From positions 1-47,708 of the forward strand of contig CABVAY010000014.1 in assembly GCA_902496455.1 (NCBI GenBank): 47,708 bases of DNA. The letters are read 5' to 3'. Position 1 is the stretch's first letter. The number at the start of each line of letters is the position of its first letter. The notes beneath the pieces are model-generated. The model was not told the DNA's origin, ran no database searches, and saw nothing but the letters and a program-made list of their open reading frames with translations. Shown in pieces: positions 1 to 6,352 of the stretch. Origin of the DNA: an uncultured Collinsella sp. (lineage in GTDB: Bacteria > Actinomycetota > Coriobacteriia > Coriobacteriales > Coriobacteriaceae). The position numbers were made by a program, and so were the translations under genes.

Positions 1-49
1 GCGCAGGGGGCGCTGACGCGGCCCTCCCTCTTACACCACAAAAATTCGC

Positions 50-86
50 GCGATCCCCTGTCGGGTTCGAATCCCGGCATATCGGT
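50..86 (+). other. tRNA T-arm-like motif, possible 3' part of a tRNA
   Basis: The stretch contains TCGGGTTCGAATCCCGG, a perfect T-stem and loop, followed by eight bases that could be an acceptor strand. I could not build a convincing anticodon arm from the preceding bases, and the window starts before any 5' acceptor strand. It may be the 3' part of a host tRNA with a long variable arm, converging on tRNA-Glu, or a decayed copy. Confidence 0.3.
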
Positions 87-89
87 AGC

Positions 90-120
90 AAAAAGCCCGC
101 TACCGCGAGGGTAACGGGCT
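90..120 (-). terminator. Displaced terminator of the host tRNA-Glu gene
   Basis: On the minus strand this is a stem (AGCCCG/CGGGCT plus TACC/GGTA, one mismatch, 5-nt loop) followed by five U. It lies immediately outside attL. Rejoining attB places it just after the CCA end of tRNA-Glu, so it was probably that gene's own intrinsic terminator before the prophage inserted. Confidence 0.75.
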
Positions 121-128
121 CTTCAATT

Positions 129-138
129 CAAATGGTGC
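129..138. repeat. attL core
   Basis: CAAATGGTGC is identical to 42128-42137. On the minus strand it reads GCACCATTTG, which is the last two acceptor bases, discriminator and CCA of tRNA-Glu plus four bases. Flanking bases differ on both sides, so the shared core is exactly 10 bp. Confidence 0.8.
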
Positions 139-145
139 ACCGTTT

Positions 146-173
146 GCGCATCTCCTCGAACCGAGGTGTGCGC
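146..173. terminator. Hairpin between attL and the lysin gene
   Basis: Imperfect inverted repeat: GCGCA/TGCGC outer arms and CCTCG/CGAGG inner arms around a 3-nt loop. It lies between the lysin stop and the att core, with no strong U-run. It could be a weak end-of-operon terminator or an arm of the phage attachment site. Confidence 0.35.
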
Positions 174-212
174 CGTCGGCACAATCGTTTTCGTTAGGAT
201 ACCACGAGCGGC

Positions 213-1241
213 CTAGGAAACAACCAGGCGCATGCCGGGATAGATCAGGTTCGGGTTTGAGATGCCGTTCTTGGCGGCGAGATCCTGATAGGTCGTGCCG
301 TACTTTGAGGCGATTCCGGAAAGGGTGTCGCCGCTCTGCACCATGTATACCTGCTCGGTTTCGGTCTGCCCGTTGATGACCGCCATAACCTCGTCGTAGC
401 GCGGCCCCAAAACAGCCTTGCGGCGGCTGCCGTTGCCGTAATCGCCCGCCCATGTCTCAGCGGCCAGATCTTCGGCGGATACCGTGAGGATGTGGTTCAC
501 GAGCGACTGCACCTCCTGGTAGCGGTCGCCCAGCGCGTGCTTGCGGTCGTCGCCGTCTCCGAACTCGCCAGCGAGCACCTTCGCCGCGAGGTCTGCCGTT
601 GGCGTCTCATCGATGCCGTGGATAAGCGAGTCGGGATCGCCGTTGGAGCCACCCGCCATGGCCTCCCACTCCGCGCGGGAGATATAGCACTTGTTGATGT
701 CGAGGTTGCCCGCCCAGCCGTCCAGGCGCCCGCACGAGGAGTACTGGCGGATGGCGCAGTCGTAAGCGCCCTCGTTCCAAGGCGCGTCCTGGTAGCCCGT
801 GGCGTTCATGTCGGCGTACTGCGCCACCCACGTCTTGGCGTCGGTGAGGTTCCACGGGAATACGCTCTTGGATGCGTAGATGCCGATGCGATCCATGCCA
901 AAGCCCAGAAGCTCGGCCAAACGCTCTGCCATGGCCTTGAGGTAGGACGTGTCGCCCCATGCCTCGTTGCCCTGATCCTCCCAGTCGATGAAGAACGCGG
1001 CCTTGCCGACGTAGCCCTTGCAGTGCTCGTAGAAGTACTCGGCCTCCGCATCGGCATCGCCGCCGTTGACGTAGTGGTACACGCCCACAAGCTTGCCAAG
1101 GCCAATCGCCTGCTGGATCTGACGGTCGCAGTCGGGCGACACGTAGCGCGTGCCCTCGGTAGCCTTGCAGATAACGAAGTCGAACGGGACAGCCGCGAGG
1201 TTGATGCCGTTTTGCCAATTGCTGATGTCGATTCCGTTCAT
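213..1241 (-). CDS. Endolysin: GH25 muramidase with Cpl-7 repeats and LysM
   Basis: This 342-aa lysin cuts the glycan strand of peptidoglycan at the end of the lytic cycle. Residues 1-190 are a GH25 lysozyme domain, opening with GIDISNWQ and carrying the acidic FIDWED strand typical of the active site. Two tandem repeats near 216-290 (DLAAKVLAGEFGDG and DLAAETWAGDYGNG) match the Cpl-7 wall-binding type. A LysM domain (YMVQSGDTLSGIA) fills 299-342. There is no signal peptide, so release should depend on the holin at 1896. It is the last gene of the late operon. Its stop shares a CTAG palindrome with the stop that the integrase frame would use in the excised phage circle. Confidence 0.93.
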   Translation of the reverse strand: MNGIDISNWQNGINLAAVPFDFVICKATEGTRYVSPDCDRQIQQAIGLGKLVGVYHYVNGGDADAEAEYFYEHCKGYVGKAAFFIDWEDQGNEAWGDTSYLKAMAERLAELLGFGMDRIGIYASKSVFPWNLTDAKTWVAQYADMNATGYQDAPWNEGAYDCAIRQYSSCGRLDGWAGNLDINKCYISRAEWEAMAGGSNGDPDSLIHGIDETPTADLAAKVLAGEFGDGDDRKHALGDRYQEVQSLVNHILTVSAEDLAAETWAGDYGNGSRRKAVLGPRYDEVMAVINGQTETEQVYMVQSGDTLSGIASKYGTTYQDLAAKNGISNPNLIYPGMRLVVS

Positions 1242-1242
1242 T

Positions 1243-1893
1243 CTATTCAGCGCTCCCTATCGCTATGAAATAAGCCCAATCAACTTGTTCGTACTGTTCG
1301 CGGCTCAGCCGCACCACGCCCTCGTAGGGGTCGTGAAATGTCGCCGTCTCGCCGTCCCATCCGCAGAGCAGGACGATGTGCCCGTCGTAGCTCTTGCCGC
1401 CGTCGCGTAGCTGGCCAGTCAGGCTGCAAAACACCATCCATCCGCCAGCCGCCTCGTCCAAGGCGTCGTCGGCGTTGTCGTGGATAGGCGTGTAGCCCAA
1501 AGCCTGGTCGTTCGCGTTCATCCAACGGCAGAACTTTTCCATGTCGTTCACGCCGTCCGTGAGGCACGATTCGCCAACGAATCCCAGCATCTGCGCCGGC
1601 GTGCACGTCTGGCCGTAGAGCCATTCCCACGCCATGGCCGCGCACGTGAGGCCGCAGCCGGAAGCGGCCAAGTCTTCGCCCGCATACGAAAGCCCGCCCC
1701 AGCGCTCGTCTGCTTGGAGGTAGACGGGCACCTCGGCGGGCTTGTCGAGCGGCTTGTCGTAGATGACGGGCAAAGGCTCTTCCTTCGGCACCTTCGGCAC
1801 GTTAGAGGCTATAAGCGCCACGTCGGCGAAGGCGGCGAGCAAAGCAAGCAGCGAGATGGCGGCGGCGATGCGCACGAGGCGCTTGCCGCCCAT
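1243..1893 (-). CDS. C39-like cysteine peptidase, membrane-anchored or secreted
   Basis: 216 aa. An N-terminal hydrophobic stretch (about residues 8-28, after MGGKRLVR) looks like a signal or anchor. The rest resembles peptidase C39-like enzymes: ASGCGLTCAAMAW supplies the nucleophile Cys and DGHIVLLCGW the His. These folds cleave peptides, and in phages may act on wall cross-links. It lies between holin and muramidase, 1 base upstream of the latter, so a second lytic activity is likely. The role is inferred from family and context. The start was chosen at MGGKRLVR because the sequence upstream in this frame overlaps the holin gene. Confidence 0.75.
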   Translation of the reverse strand: MGGKRLVRIAAAISLLALLAAFADVALIASNVPKVPKEEPLPVIYDKPLDKPAEVPVYLQADERWGGLSYAGEDLAASGCGLTCAAMAWEWLYGQTCTPAQMLGFVGESCLTDGVNDMEKFCRWMNANDQALGYTPIHDNADDALDEAAGGWMVFCSLTGQLRDGGKSYDGHIVLLCGWDGETATFHDPYEGVVRLSREQYEQVDWAYFIAIGSAE

Positions 1894-1895
1894 TC

Positions 1896-2204
1896 CTAGT
1901 CGTCCTTCTTCGGAGTGCCCATGGCAAGCAGCGCGTCGAGCCACTTGTCTGTCACGCCGACCGCCTTGAAGGCTGCATATGCCACCTGCACGCCGCCTAC
2001 CGCGGCGAAGATGGACGTAACCCACGCCGTGGGGTCAGTCGGCATACCCCCGGCCATGGCCGTCAATGCGCCGCACAGCGCCGATACTGCGATGGCCGTC
2101 CAGCGGGCGACATTGCCGGTCATCGCCTTCGTCTTGATAGCCTGCACGATATAGGGCACCACGAGGACGGTCAGCACCGTGAGTCCTGCCTGTATATCAG
2201 TCAT
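1896..2204 (-). CDS. Phage holin
   Basis: 102 aa with two or three hydrophobic segments (about 5-24, 36-53 and 60-80) and a charged C-terminus ending GTPKKDD, the usual holin pattern. It would form membrane lesions that let the GH25 lysin reach the wall. It lies 2 bases upstream of the C39-like peptidase and 2 bases downstream of another small membrane protein, in a compact lysis cassette. The family is assigned by size, topology and position. Confidence 0.75.
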   Translation of the reverse strand: MTDIQAGLTVLTVLVVPYIVQAIKTKAMTGNVARWTAIAVSALCGALTAMAGGMPTDPTAWVTSIFAAVGGVQVAYAAFKAVGVTDKWLDALLAMGTPKKDD

Positions 2205-2206
2205 CT

Positions 2207-2620
2207 TTATCTCCCTGTCTCCTTGTTGTACATGAGGTCGACTCGGTCGTAGATATGGTCGACCTTCTCGGCCATGCCCTGGCTACGCGCCTGGCTGTGG
2301 ACCAAGTCCGCGTGGAGGACGTCATTTGACGCGACAACCGACTCCATGAGCGTTTTCATTCCTTCAATCAGGGTGTTGCTGCGCTCCATCTGGGCGGCGA
2401 TGCGCCCCTCCATTTGGGACCGCTCGCGGTCGCGCTGCGCCCTCTCGTCGACTTCGGCCTGCTTGCGCTCCTCGCGCTTCAGGTCGAGCTCGCCCTTCCG
2501 CTGGTTTTGGCGTTTGTACTCCTCAAGAAATTGTCTCCCGAAGTAGAACGCAACGAGCGTCAGGAGCACGCCGCCAAGCCAAGCCGGTCCGTAAGGCGCA
2601 AAAAGCTTGAGCACTTCCAT
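2207..2620 (-). CDS. Membrane-anchored coiled-coil protein of the lysis cassette
   Basis: 137 aa from MEVLKLFAPYG. One transmembrane helix (about 9-31, GPAWLGGVLLTLVAFYFG) is followed by a long Lys/Glu/Arg-rich coiled coil and a C-terminal helix with KVDHIYDRVDL. This layout is common in XhlA-like or DUF2746-like lysis helpers beside holins. An in-frame ATG at 2632 (MAPRM) is an alternative start. Confidence 0.65.
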   Translation of the reverse strand: MEVLKLFAPYGPAWLGGVLLTLVAFYFGRQFLEEYKRQNQRKGELDLKREERKQAEVDERAQRDRERSQMEGRIAAQMERSNTLIEGMKTLMESVVASNDVLHADLVHSQARSQGMAEKVDHIYDRVDLMYNKETGR

Positions 2621-2640
2621 CCTGGGCGCCATCCTTCCGC

Positions 2641-2808
2641 CTATTCGGCCGTGTACTCCTCGCCGGTGATTTCCTTGTACTCGTCGGCGGTGATCCATTT
2701 GCACTCGACAGCCTTGTAGACGCGCGCCTTGCTCCAAAGGTCTTTGTCGTAGTACTTCTTGACCTTCGCGAAGTGCTTGGAATGCTCAACGGTTTTCTTC
2801 GTAGCCAT
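2641..2808 (-). CDS. xkdX: XkdX family protein
   Basis: A 55-aa ORF beginning MATKKTVEHSKHFAKVKKYY and ending EITGEEYTAE. The pattern KVKKYYDKDLW followed by V-x-W-ITADEYKEITGE is the XkdX family signature, seen in small proteins after the tail-fibre genes of PBSX-like phages. Function is unknown. Its ATG overlaps the upstream stop (TAATG), so it is probably translationally coupled. Confidence 0.8.
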   Translation of the reverse strand: MATKKTVEHSKHFAKVKKYYDKDLWSKARVYKAVECKWITADEYKEITGEEYTAE

Positions 2809-3134
2809 TACTGGTCACCTCCCACGGTCATGAGCAGGTAGTCGATGTTCGCCGTGTTGGTCTCGGTCTGCGTCGGCTGGGACGCCTGCTCGCGCATCTG
2901 TTCGAGCAGCGCCGGGAGGTCGGGCACCTCGCCGTTGGCGTAGGCGGCGAGCGCGGAGGTGTAGGCGAGCTTTCGCGCCTTCCGCTCCACGTACTCGTCA
3001 TCGTCGATAACGCCCGCGTCGTGCGCCGCGTCGGGGTCGCCGATCTGCGACAGCAAGTCGCGCAGGGCGTTGACCTCGGCCAGGGTGCCGTCTCGAAGCT
3101 CGTCGGGGCGCGGCATGTCTTCCTCAGTGTCCAT
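2808..3134 (-). CDS. Small tail-region protein, unknown function
   Basis: 108 aa, acidic, rich in Asp, Glu and Ala, with no membrane segment. A strong AAGGAG lies 7 nt before the ATG. It immediately precedes xkdX, where XkdW-type short proteins often sit, so a tail or tail-fibre accessory role is possible. The 170 bases upstream, to the reverse transcriptase stop, hold no gene. Confidence 0.65.
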   Translation of the reverse strand: MDTEEDMPRPDELRDGTLAEVNALRDLLSQIGDPDAAHDAGVIDDDEYVERKARKLAYTSALAAYANGEVPDLPALLEQMREQASQPTQTETNTANIDYLLMTVGGDQ

Positions 3135-3304
3135 GCGGACTCCTTCCTTATCGGGGAATGTGCCGCCATCGTATTAGCGCCGTGAGATTGCCTGGCCGTT
3201 TGGGCGGGCGCGAAGAAAGAAGGCGCGCCGCAGCACGCCTTCGCTGTCTTGGTTATTTCGTTTTCGACCCGTCTAGGCCGCCGTTTTTAGTTGCCGCCCT
3301 TCCG

Positions 3305-4483
3305 CTATGGCGAGGGCGTTCCGCCCGAATCGTCTCTCGGGCTTGGTTGCATTGAGCAACCCCCCCCCGCGAGATTTTCGAACAGGCTGCGGTACAGCGC
3401 GTCCATGGCCAGCACGCTGCGGTGCGCGTCCAAGTGAGCCATGCCGCCGCGCCAGCTCTGGTAGCTCTGCTGCACCTGCTCGGGCGTCATGACCCCCTCG
3501 GCCACCATGCGCGCCATCTTCTTCAGCTTGCGTCGCTCGCGCGTGATGGAGTCGCGGCACGGCTTCATGACGATGCGGCCCGTTTCGGTGTAGAAGATGC
3601 GCTTCTTCAGCCACGTGAAGCCGCGCGTCAGCTTCACCACGCGGGTCTTGCGCGGGTTCAGCGCGATGCCGAGCTTCGCGCACTCGTGCTCTATCAGCAG
3701 AAGGCACACTTGCAGGTACTCCTTGGACTCGTGGATCAGGTAGAAGTCGTCCATGTAGCGCCCGTAGGCCTCGGGGCGCAGCATCTCGGCCACGTAGTGG
3801 TCGATGCGGTTGGGGTGCGCCACCGCGCATATCTGGTTTGGCTCGCTGCCCAGGCCCAGGCCGACCTCGCCCTGCGCGTCTATCAGGCGGTGCTCAAGGG
3901 CGACCACGCGCGGGTCGAGCAGCGCGTCGGCCACCTGCCGCTTGACCGGCTCGTGGGCAATGCGCGCGAAGTAGTCGGAGAAGTCGCCCAGCAGTATGTA
4001 GCCCTCGCGCCCATGCCGCCGCCAGTGGTCGGCCAGGTGGCGCTTGAGCAGCTTAAGGGCGTAGTCGGTGCCGCGCCCCTTGATGTTGGCGGAGTTCGCG
4101 GATACGAGCGTGGGGACTATCGCGGGCACGAGGGCGTTCTGGGACAGCGACTTCTGCACCACGCGCTCGGGGAAGTGCACTGCACTGATGTGGCGCAGCT
4201 TGCCGCGCTCCCACAGGTCGAAGCGGATGAAACCCCGGCATATGTCGCGGCCCTCCAAAAGGTCTTGGCGCGATTTCACGGCGTTTCGCAGGTAGTCCTT
4301 CATGTACCGCTGCGTCGAGGCCTTCCACATGACGCCACGCGCGGCCTGCTTGGAAGCCTTGCACAGGCTGTTGAGGTCGGCCACCGTCTCAAGGGTGCAC
4401 GCCTTGACGCGCTCGGCCTTGGCCCTGGCGCGCTTCTCCTCGCGGCGCTTCCGGCGTGCGGCCCGCCTTTGCTCCGAGTTCAT
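3305..4483 (-). CDS. DGR reverse transcriptase
   Basis: 392 aa from ATG 4483; a GTG three codons upstream (4492) is possible. It copies TR RNA into adenine-mutagenised cDNA in diversity-generating retroelements. The N-terminus (1-28) is very basic. Palm motifs seen: LLGDFSDYF (first Asp, about 167), LGSEPNQ (about 211-217, in place of the IGxxxSQ motif usual in DGR enzymes) and the catalytic YMDD at 243-246. Thumb-like helices follow. It is the last gene of the cassette, about 210 bases after TR. Near the 3' end a run of nine G precedes a short unconvincing C-terminus (SMQPSPRDDSGG), while another frame stays open. Clear TR/VR data rule out a retron or group II intron RT. Confidence 0.93.
   Translation of the reverse strand: MNSEQRRAARRKRREEKRARAKAERVKACTLETVADLNSLCKASKQAARGVMWKASTQRYMKDYLRNAVKSRQDLLEGRDICRGFIRFDLWERGKLRHISAVHFPERVVQKSLSQNALVPAIVPTLVSANSANIKGRGTDYALKLLKRHLADHWRRHGREGYILLGDFSDYFARIAHEPVKRQVADALLDPRVVALEHRLIDAQGEVGLGLGSEPNQICAVAHPNRIDHYVAEMLRPEAYGRYMDDFYLIHESKEYLQVCLLLIEHECAKLGIALNPRKTRVVKLTRGFTWLKKRIFYTETGRIVMKPCRDSITRERRKLKKMARMVAEGVMTPEQVQQSYQSWRGGMAHLDAHRSVLAMDALYRSLFENLAGGGCSMQPSPRDDSGGTPSP
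3360..3368 (-). repeat. G9 homopolymer near the 3' end of the RT gene
   Basis: Nine consecutive G on the coding strand, inside the codons for LAGGG near residue 372. A one-base slip moves the ribosome into another open frame that ends ...RFGRNALAIAEGRQLKTAA near 3273. The tract could be phase-variable or a sequencing length error. Confidence 0.6.
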
Positions 4484-4847
4484 AGAAGGCACCCCGCACG
4501 GCTTGCAATGTGGCTCTGACAGCCGCTTGAGGTATGGCCATGAAACGCGGCGAAGCCACGGAGCGCCGCGCCATGCAAGCAGCGTCCGGCCACCCTCGCG
4601 GGGTGCGTATTTACGGGCGCATGCCCGATGGTCGCGCCTTCCTTCCTCTCCGCGCTCTGCTTTCGGCCCTGGGGCCTACTCGGTCTGGCAGTAAGGGAAT
4701 CCGGGGCGGGGGCGAACCCAGACGTTCGTCGCCGAATTGTAGTTGGCATTGCCGTTGTTGTTGACGTAGCACACGTTGGACGAGGAGCCACCCATGACGG
4801 AACGCAACCACCAATTGTACCGATAAACAAGGCGCGACCGCCGCCCA
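4484..4847 (-). ncRNA. Probable DGR TR-RNA region (avd-RT gap)
   Basis: This 364-base gap holds TR plus a GC-rich 3' spacer (4484-4699) with several short inverted repeats and no convincing ORF. In the Bordetella system the RNA spanning avd end, TR and spacer is the RT's template and primer scaffold. I infer the same here; RNA ends cannot be placed from sequence. Confidence 0.55.
4700..4824 (-). repeat. DGR template repeat (TR)
   Basis: 125 bp matching VR (5440-5564) with offset 740. There are ten mismatches (4700, 4726, 4737, 4740, 4743, 4758, 4777, 4815, 4818, 4824). Every one is a coding-strand A in TR replaced in VR by C (6), G (2) or T (2). TR has 25 such adenines, and the other 100 positions are identical. 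TR starts 23 bases after the avd stop and is followed by about 210 bases before the RT gene, the arrangement of the Bordetella phage cassette. It is likely transcribed as part of a structured TR RNA. Confidence 0.97.
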
Positions 4848-5318
4848 TTATAGCGAACGCAGGCGCTCTAGCTCGGCCTCGGCCTCGGCTATGCGCTCCT
4901 CGGTGGACTTCTTGCCGGTGACGCGTACGTTCTTGCGCGCGCCCTTGAGCAGTTTGATCTCCTCCTCGACCATGCCCGCCAGCGCCTCGAAGCGGTTGGC
5001 GTTCACGGGCAGGCCGATGTCCATGAGGCACTGCATGTCGAGCATCAGCTGCTCGCAGTCGGCTATCGCCAGCGTCAGGTAACGCTTGCGCTCAAGTGCG
5101 TTGAACGAACTGTTGGGGTAGAAGCAGTCGGCGCGGTTGACGTTGTATACGATGCTGCGCGCGGTCTCCACCGTGGGGACTGCGTTCAGCAGCCTGTAGG
5201 CTTTCGGCACGACCGACGAGGAGGCCATGAGCTTGTTGACCTCCACGCGGATGGCGATGGCCTGCGTGAAGAACTTGTACTCGGACACCTCGCGGTTTCG
5301 CTGGTAGACGCCGCTCAT
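4848..5318 (-). CDS. avd: Avd, accessory variability determinant of the DGR
   Basis: 156 aa. Avd proteins form a positively charged four-helix-bundle pentamer that binds the RT and TR RNA and is needed for mutagenic homing. The helices run through YKFFTQAIAIRVEVNKLM, KAYRLLNAVPTVETARS, ERKRYLTLAIADCEQLMLD and NRFEALAGMVEEEIKLLKGA. The C-terminus (about 128-156, KSTEERIAEAEAELERLR) is a coiled-coil extension beyond the usual length of about 125-130 aa. The start at 5318 follows a perfect GGGAGG; longer reading frames upstream run through the terminators and VR. It sits between VR and TR, as in typical cassettes. Confidence 0.85.
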   Translation of the reverse strand: MSGVYQRNREVSEYKFFTQAIAIRVEVNKLMASSSVVPKAYRLLNAVPTVETARSIVYNVNRADCFYPNSSFNALERKRYLTLAIADCEQLMLDMQCLMDIGLPVNANRFEALAGMVEEEIKLLKGARKNVRVTGKKSTEERIAEAEAELERLRSL

Positions 5319-5341
5319 GGCACCTCCCGGAAATAGTGGCG

Positions 5342-5366
5342 AAAAAAAACGGCCCGCTGCGCGGGC
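5342..5366 (-). terminator. Rho-independent terminator between variable protein and avd
   Basis: GCCCGC/GCGGGC stem with a 3-nt loop, then CG and eight U on the minus strand. It would separate the tail mRNA from the avd-TR-RT mRNA, or allow only read-through expression of the mutagenesis genes. Confidence 0.85.
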
Positions 5367-5369
5367 AGG

Positions 5370-5396
5370 GATGCGACCGCGCAAGGCGGTCGCATC
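5370..5396 (-). terminator. Second hairpin stacked on the terminator
   Basis: A perfect 11-bp stem (GATGCGACCGC/GCGGTCGCATC) with a 5-nt loop lies 3 bases upstream, in transcription order, of the U-tailed hairpin. The pair may form a double terminator or protect the 3' end of the variable-protein mRNA. Confidence 0.6.
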
Positions 5397-5416
5397 GAAA
5401 GAGAAGTATAGAGCAC

Positions 5417-5432
5417 TCGGCTGGCTAGCCGA
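5417..5432 (-). promoter_or_regulatory. Hairpin just downstream of VR, likely DGR homing element
   Basis: TCGGCT/AGCCGA perfect 6-bp stem with a 4-nt loop, overlapping the variable gene's stop codon and starting within a few bases of the end of TR/VR identity. A short hairpin or cruciform with a 4-nt loop at this spot is known to stimulate target recognition in other DGRs. TR lacks it, as expected if it marks the recipient copy. Confidence 0.7.
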
Positions 5433-6339
5433 CGAGGAAGCCGGGGCGGGGGCGAACCCAGACGTACGTCGCCGAAGTGCAGGTGGCATTGCCGTTGGTG
5501 TTGACGTAGCACACGTAGGACGAGGAGCCACCCATGACGGAACGCAACCACCAAGTGCACCGAGTTCCGTTCAAGCGGTGCGCGGTATCGCGGAACAGGT
5601 CGAACTGGCAGTCGAAGCCCACGCTGTAGCCCTTGGTGCCCCACACTGGGCAGCCGTACACCTCCATCTCGGATGGTGACCACACCTTGCCGATGTCCTG
5701 CCAGCTCCAGCTGTTGGAGTCGCTGAGCGCGCCGCTCGCGCTGTAACGCTCCTCAAGCAGCACGCGCTGGGTGAGCAGGTACTTGGTCAGCCCCTCGGGC
5801 AGGCACGCCTCGAACAGCTTCTCCCACGCCTTGAGGTTGCTGTTCAGGTACGGGTTCTTCACGTCTGCGGTGCCCTGGTTGGTGTTCGCGGTGTTCCACA
5901 TCAGGTAGCTGTCGTTGGCCACGCCGGTGACGGTCTTGGCCACGGCGACGGGCGCGGACGCGATGAACGCGATGTGGTGGCCCTTGGCGCTGTCGCCGCA
6001 CTGGTAGTACGGGTCGAAGTGCGCAAGCAGGAAGCGCACGGACTGCTGGGCCGCCACGTTTGACGCGCTCACGAGCGGCACGTCGATGTAGTCGCCGACG
6101 CGCAGCCCAGCGAAGTTGCCGGCGGCGATGCGCTTGTGCAGGGCGTCGTACACCGTACCGCTGCCGATCTCCCCGGCAAGGATGGTGGCGATGTTCTGCC
6201 CGCCGTACTTGCCGATGAGGCTCTGGCGGTTGTACTCCGCGTTGTTGAGCGCCAGCTGGGCGTTCTCTCGGGCCGTGCCGTCGATGAGCGTGTAGGTTTG
6301 CCCGTCAATGCCGAAGCGCTCTGCGTTCACTGTTGCCAT
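5425..6339 (-). CDS. DGR variable protein, DUF6273-like tail receptor-binding protein
   Basis: 304 aa. The N-terminal part (about 1-95) probably attaches to the tail; the C-terminal part resembles DUF6273 domains (SEMEVYGCPVWG, then WWLRS and a VRP ending), which carry diversified residues in many gut-phage DGRs. Diversified residues relative to TR: C261, T262, Y275, T281, T286, C287, T288 and Y292, from Tyr or Asn codons. TAC/AAC/AAT codons dominate TR, allowing wide amino-acid change but no stops from AAY. WWLRS and VWVRPRP are kept constant as scaffold. RBS AAGGAAA precedes ATG 6339. It follows a coiled-coil tail protein and is transcribed with the tail genes. A receptor-binding role is inferred. 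Confidence 0.9.
   Translation of the reverse strand: MATVNAERFGIDGQTYTLIDGTARENAQLALNNAEYNRQSLIGKYGGQNIATILAGEIGSGTVYDALHKRIAAGNFAGLRVGDYIDVPLVSASNVAAQQSVRFLLAHFDPYYQCGDSAKGHHIAFIASAPVAVAKTVTGVANDSYLMWNTANTNQGTADVKNPYLNSNLKAWEKLFEACLPEGLTKYLLTQRVLLEERYSASGALSDSNSWSWQDIGKVWSPSEMEVYGCPVWGTKGYSVGFDCQFDLFRDTAHRLNGTRCTWWLRSVMGGSSSYVCYVNTNGNATCTSATYVWVRPRPGFLVG
5440..5564 (-). repeat. DGR variable repeat (VR)
   Basis: This is the 3' end of the variable protein gene, aligned to TR without gaps. Its 5' half, in coding sense, carries the substitutions. The last 20 or so bases are GC-rich (GTTCGCCCCCGCCCCGG) and identical to TR, like the GC tract of the initiation-of-mutagenic-homing site. It encodes about residues 260-301 of the protein. 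Confidence 0.97.
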
Positions 6340-6352
6340 TTGAGTTTCCTTT

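Noticed and set aside
1..90. tmRNA or a complete tRNA on the plus strand
   Set aside because: Only the T arm is convincing. The 3' end is not a tmRNA type and no anticodon arm folds; kept only as a low-confidence motif.
100..1268. Long plus- and minus-strand ORFs antisense to the lysin
   Set aside because: High GC leaves other frames open. The GH25, Cpl-7 and LysM motifs are in the minus-strand gene only.
3305..4483. RT as a retron, group II intron or abortive-infection RT
   Set aside because: No retron msr/msd, no intron maturase domain, and a TR/VR pair with Avd is present.
3422..4519. Plus-strand 365-aa ORF over the RT
   Set aside because: Antisense shadow of the RT with no domain features.
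4696..4824. TR as a decayed duplicate of the variable gene's 3' end
   Set aside because: Ordinary decay would hit all bases. All ten differences fall on TR adenines and the other 100 positions are identical, with Avd and RT alongside.
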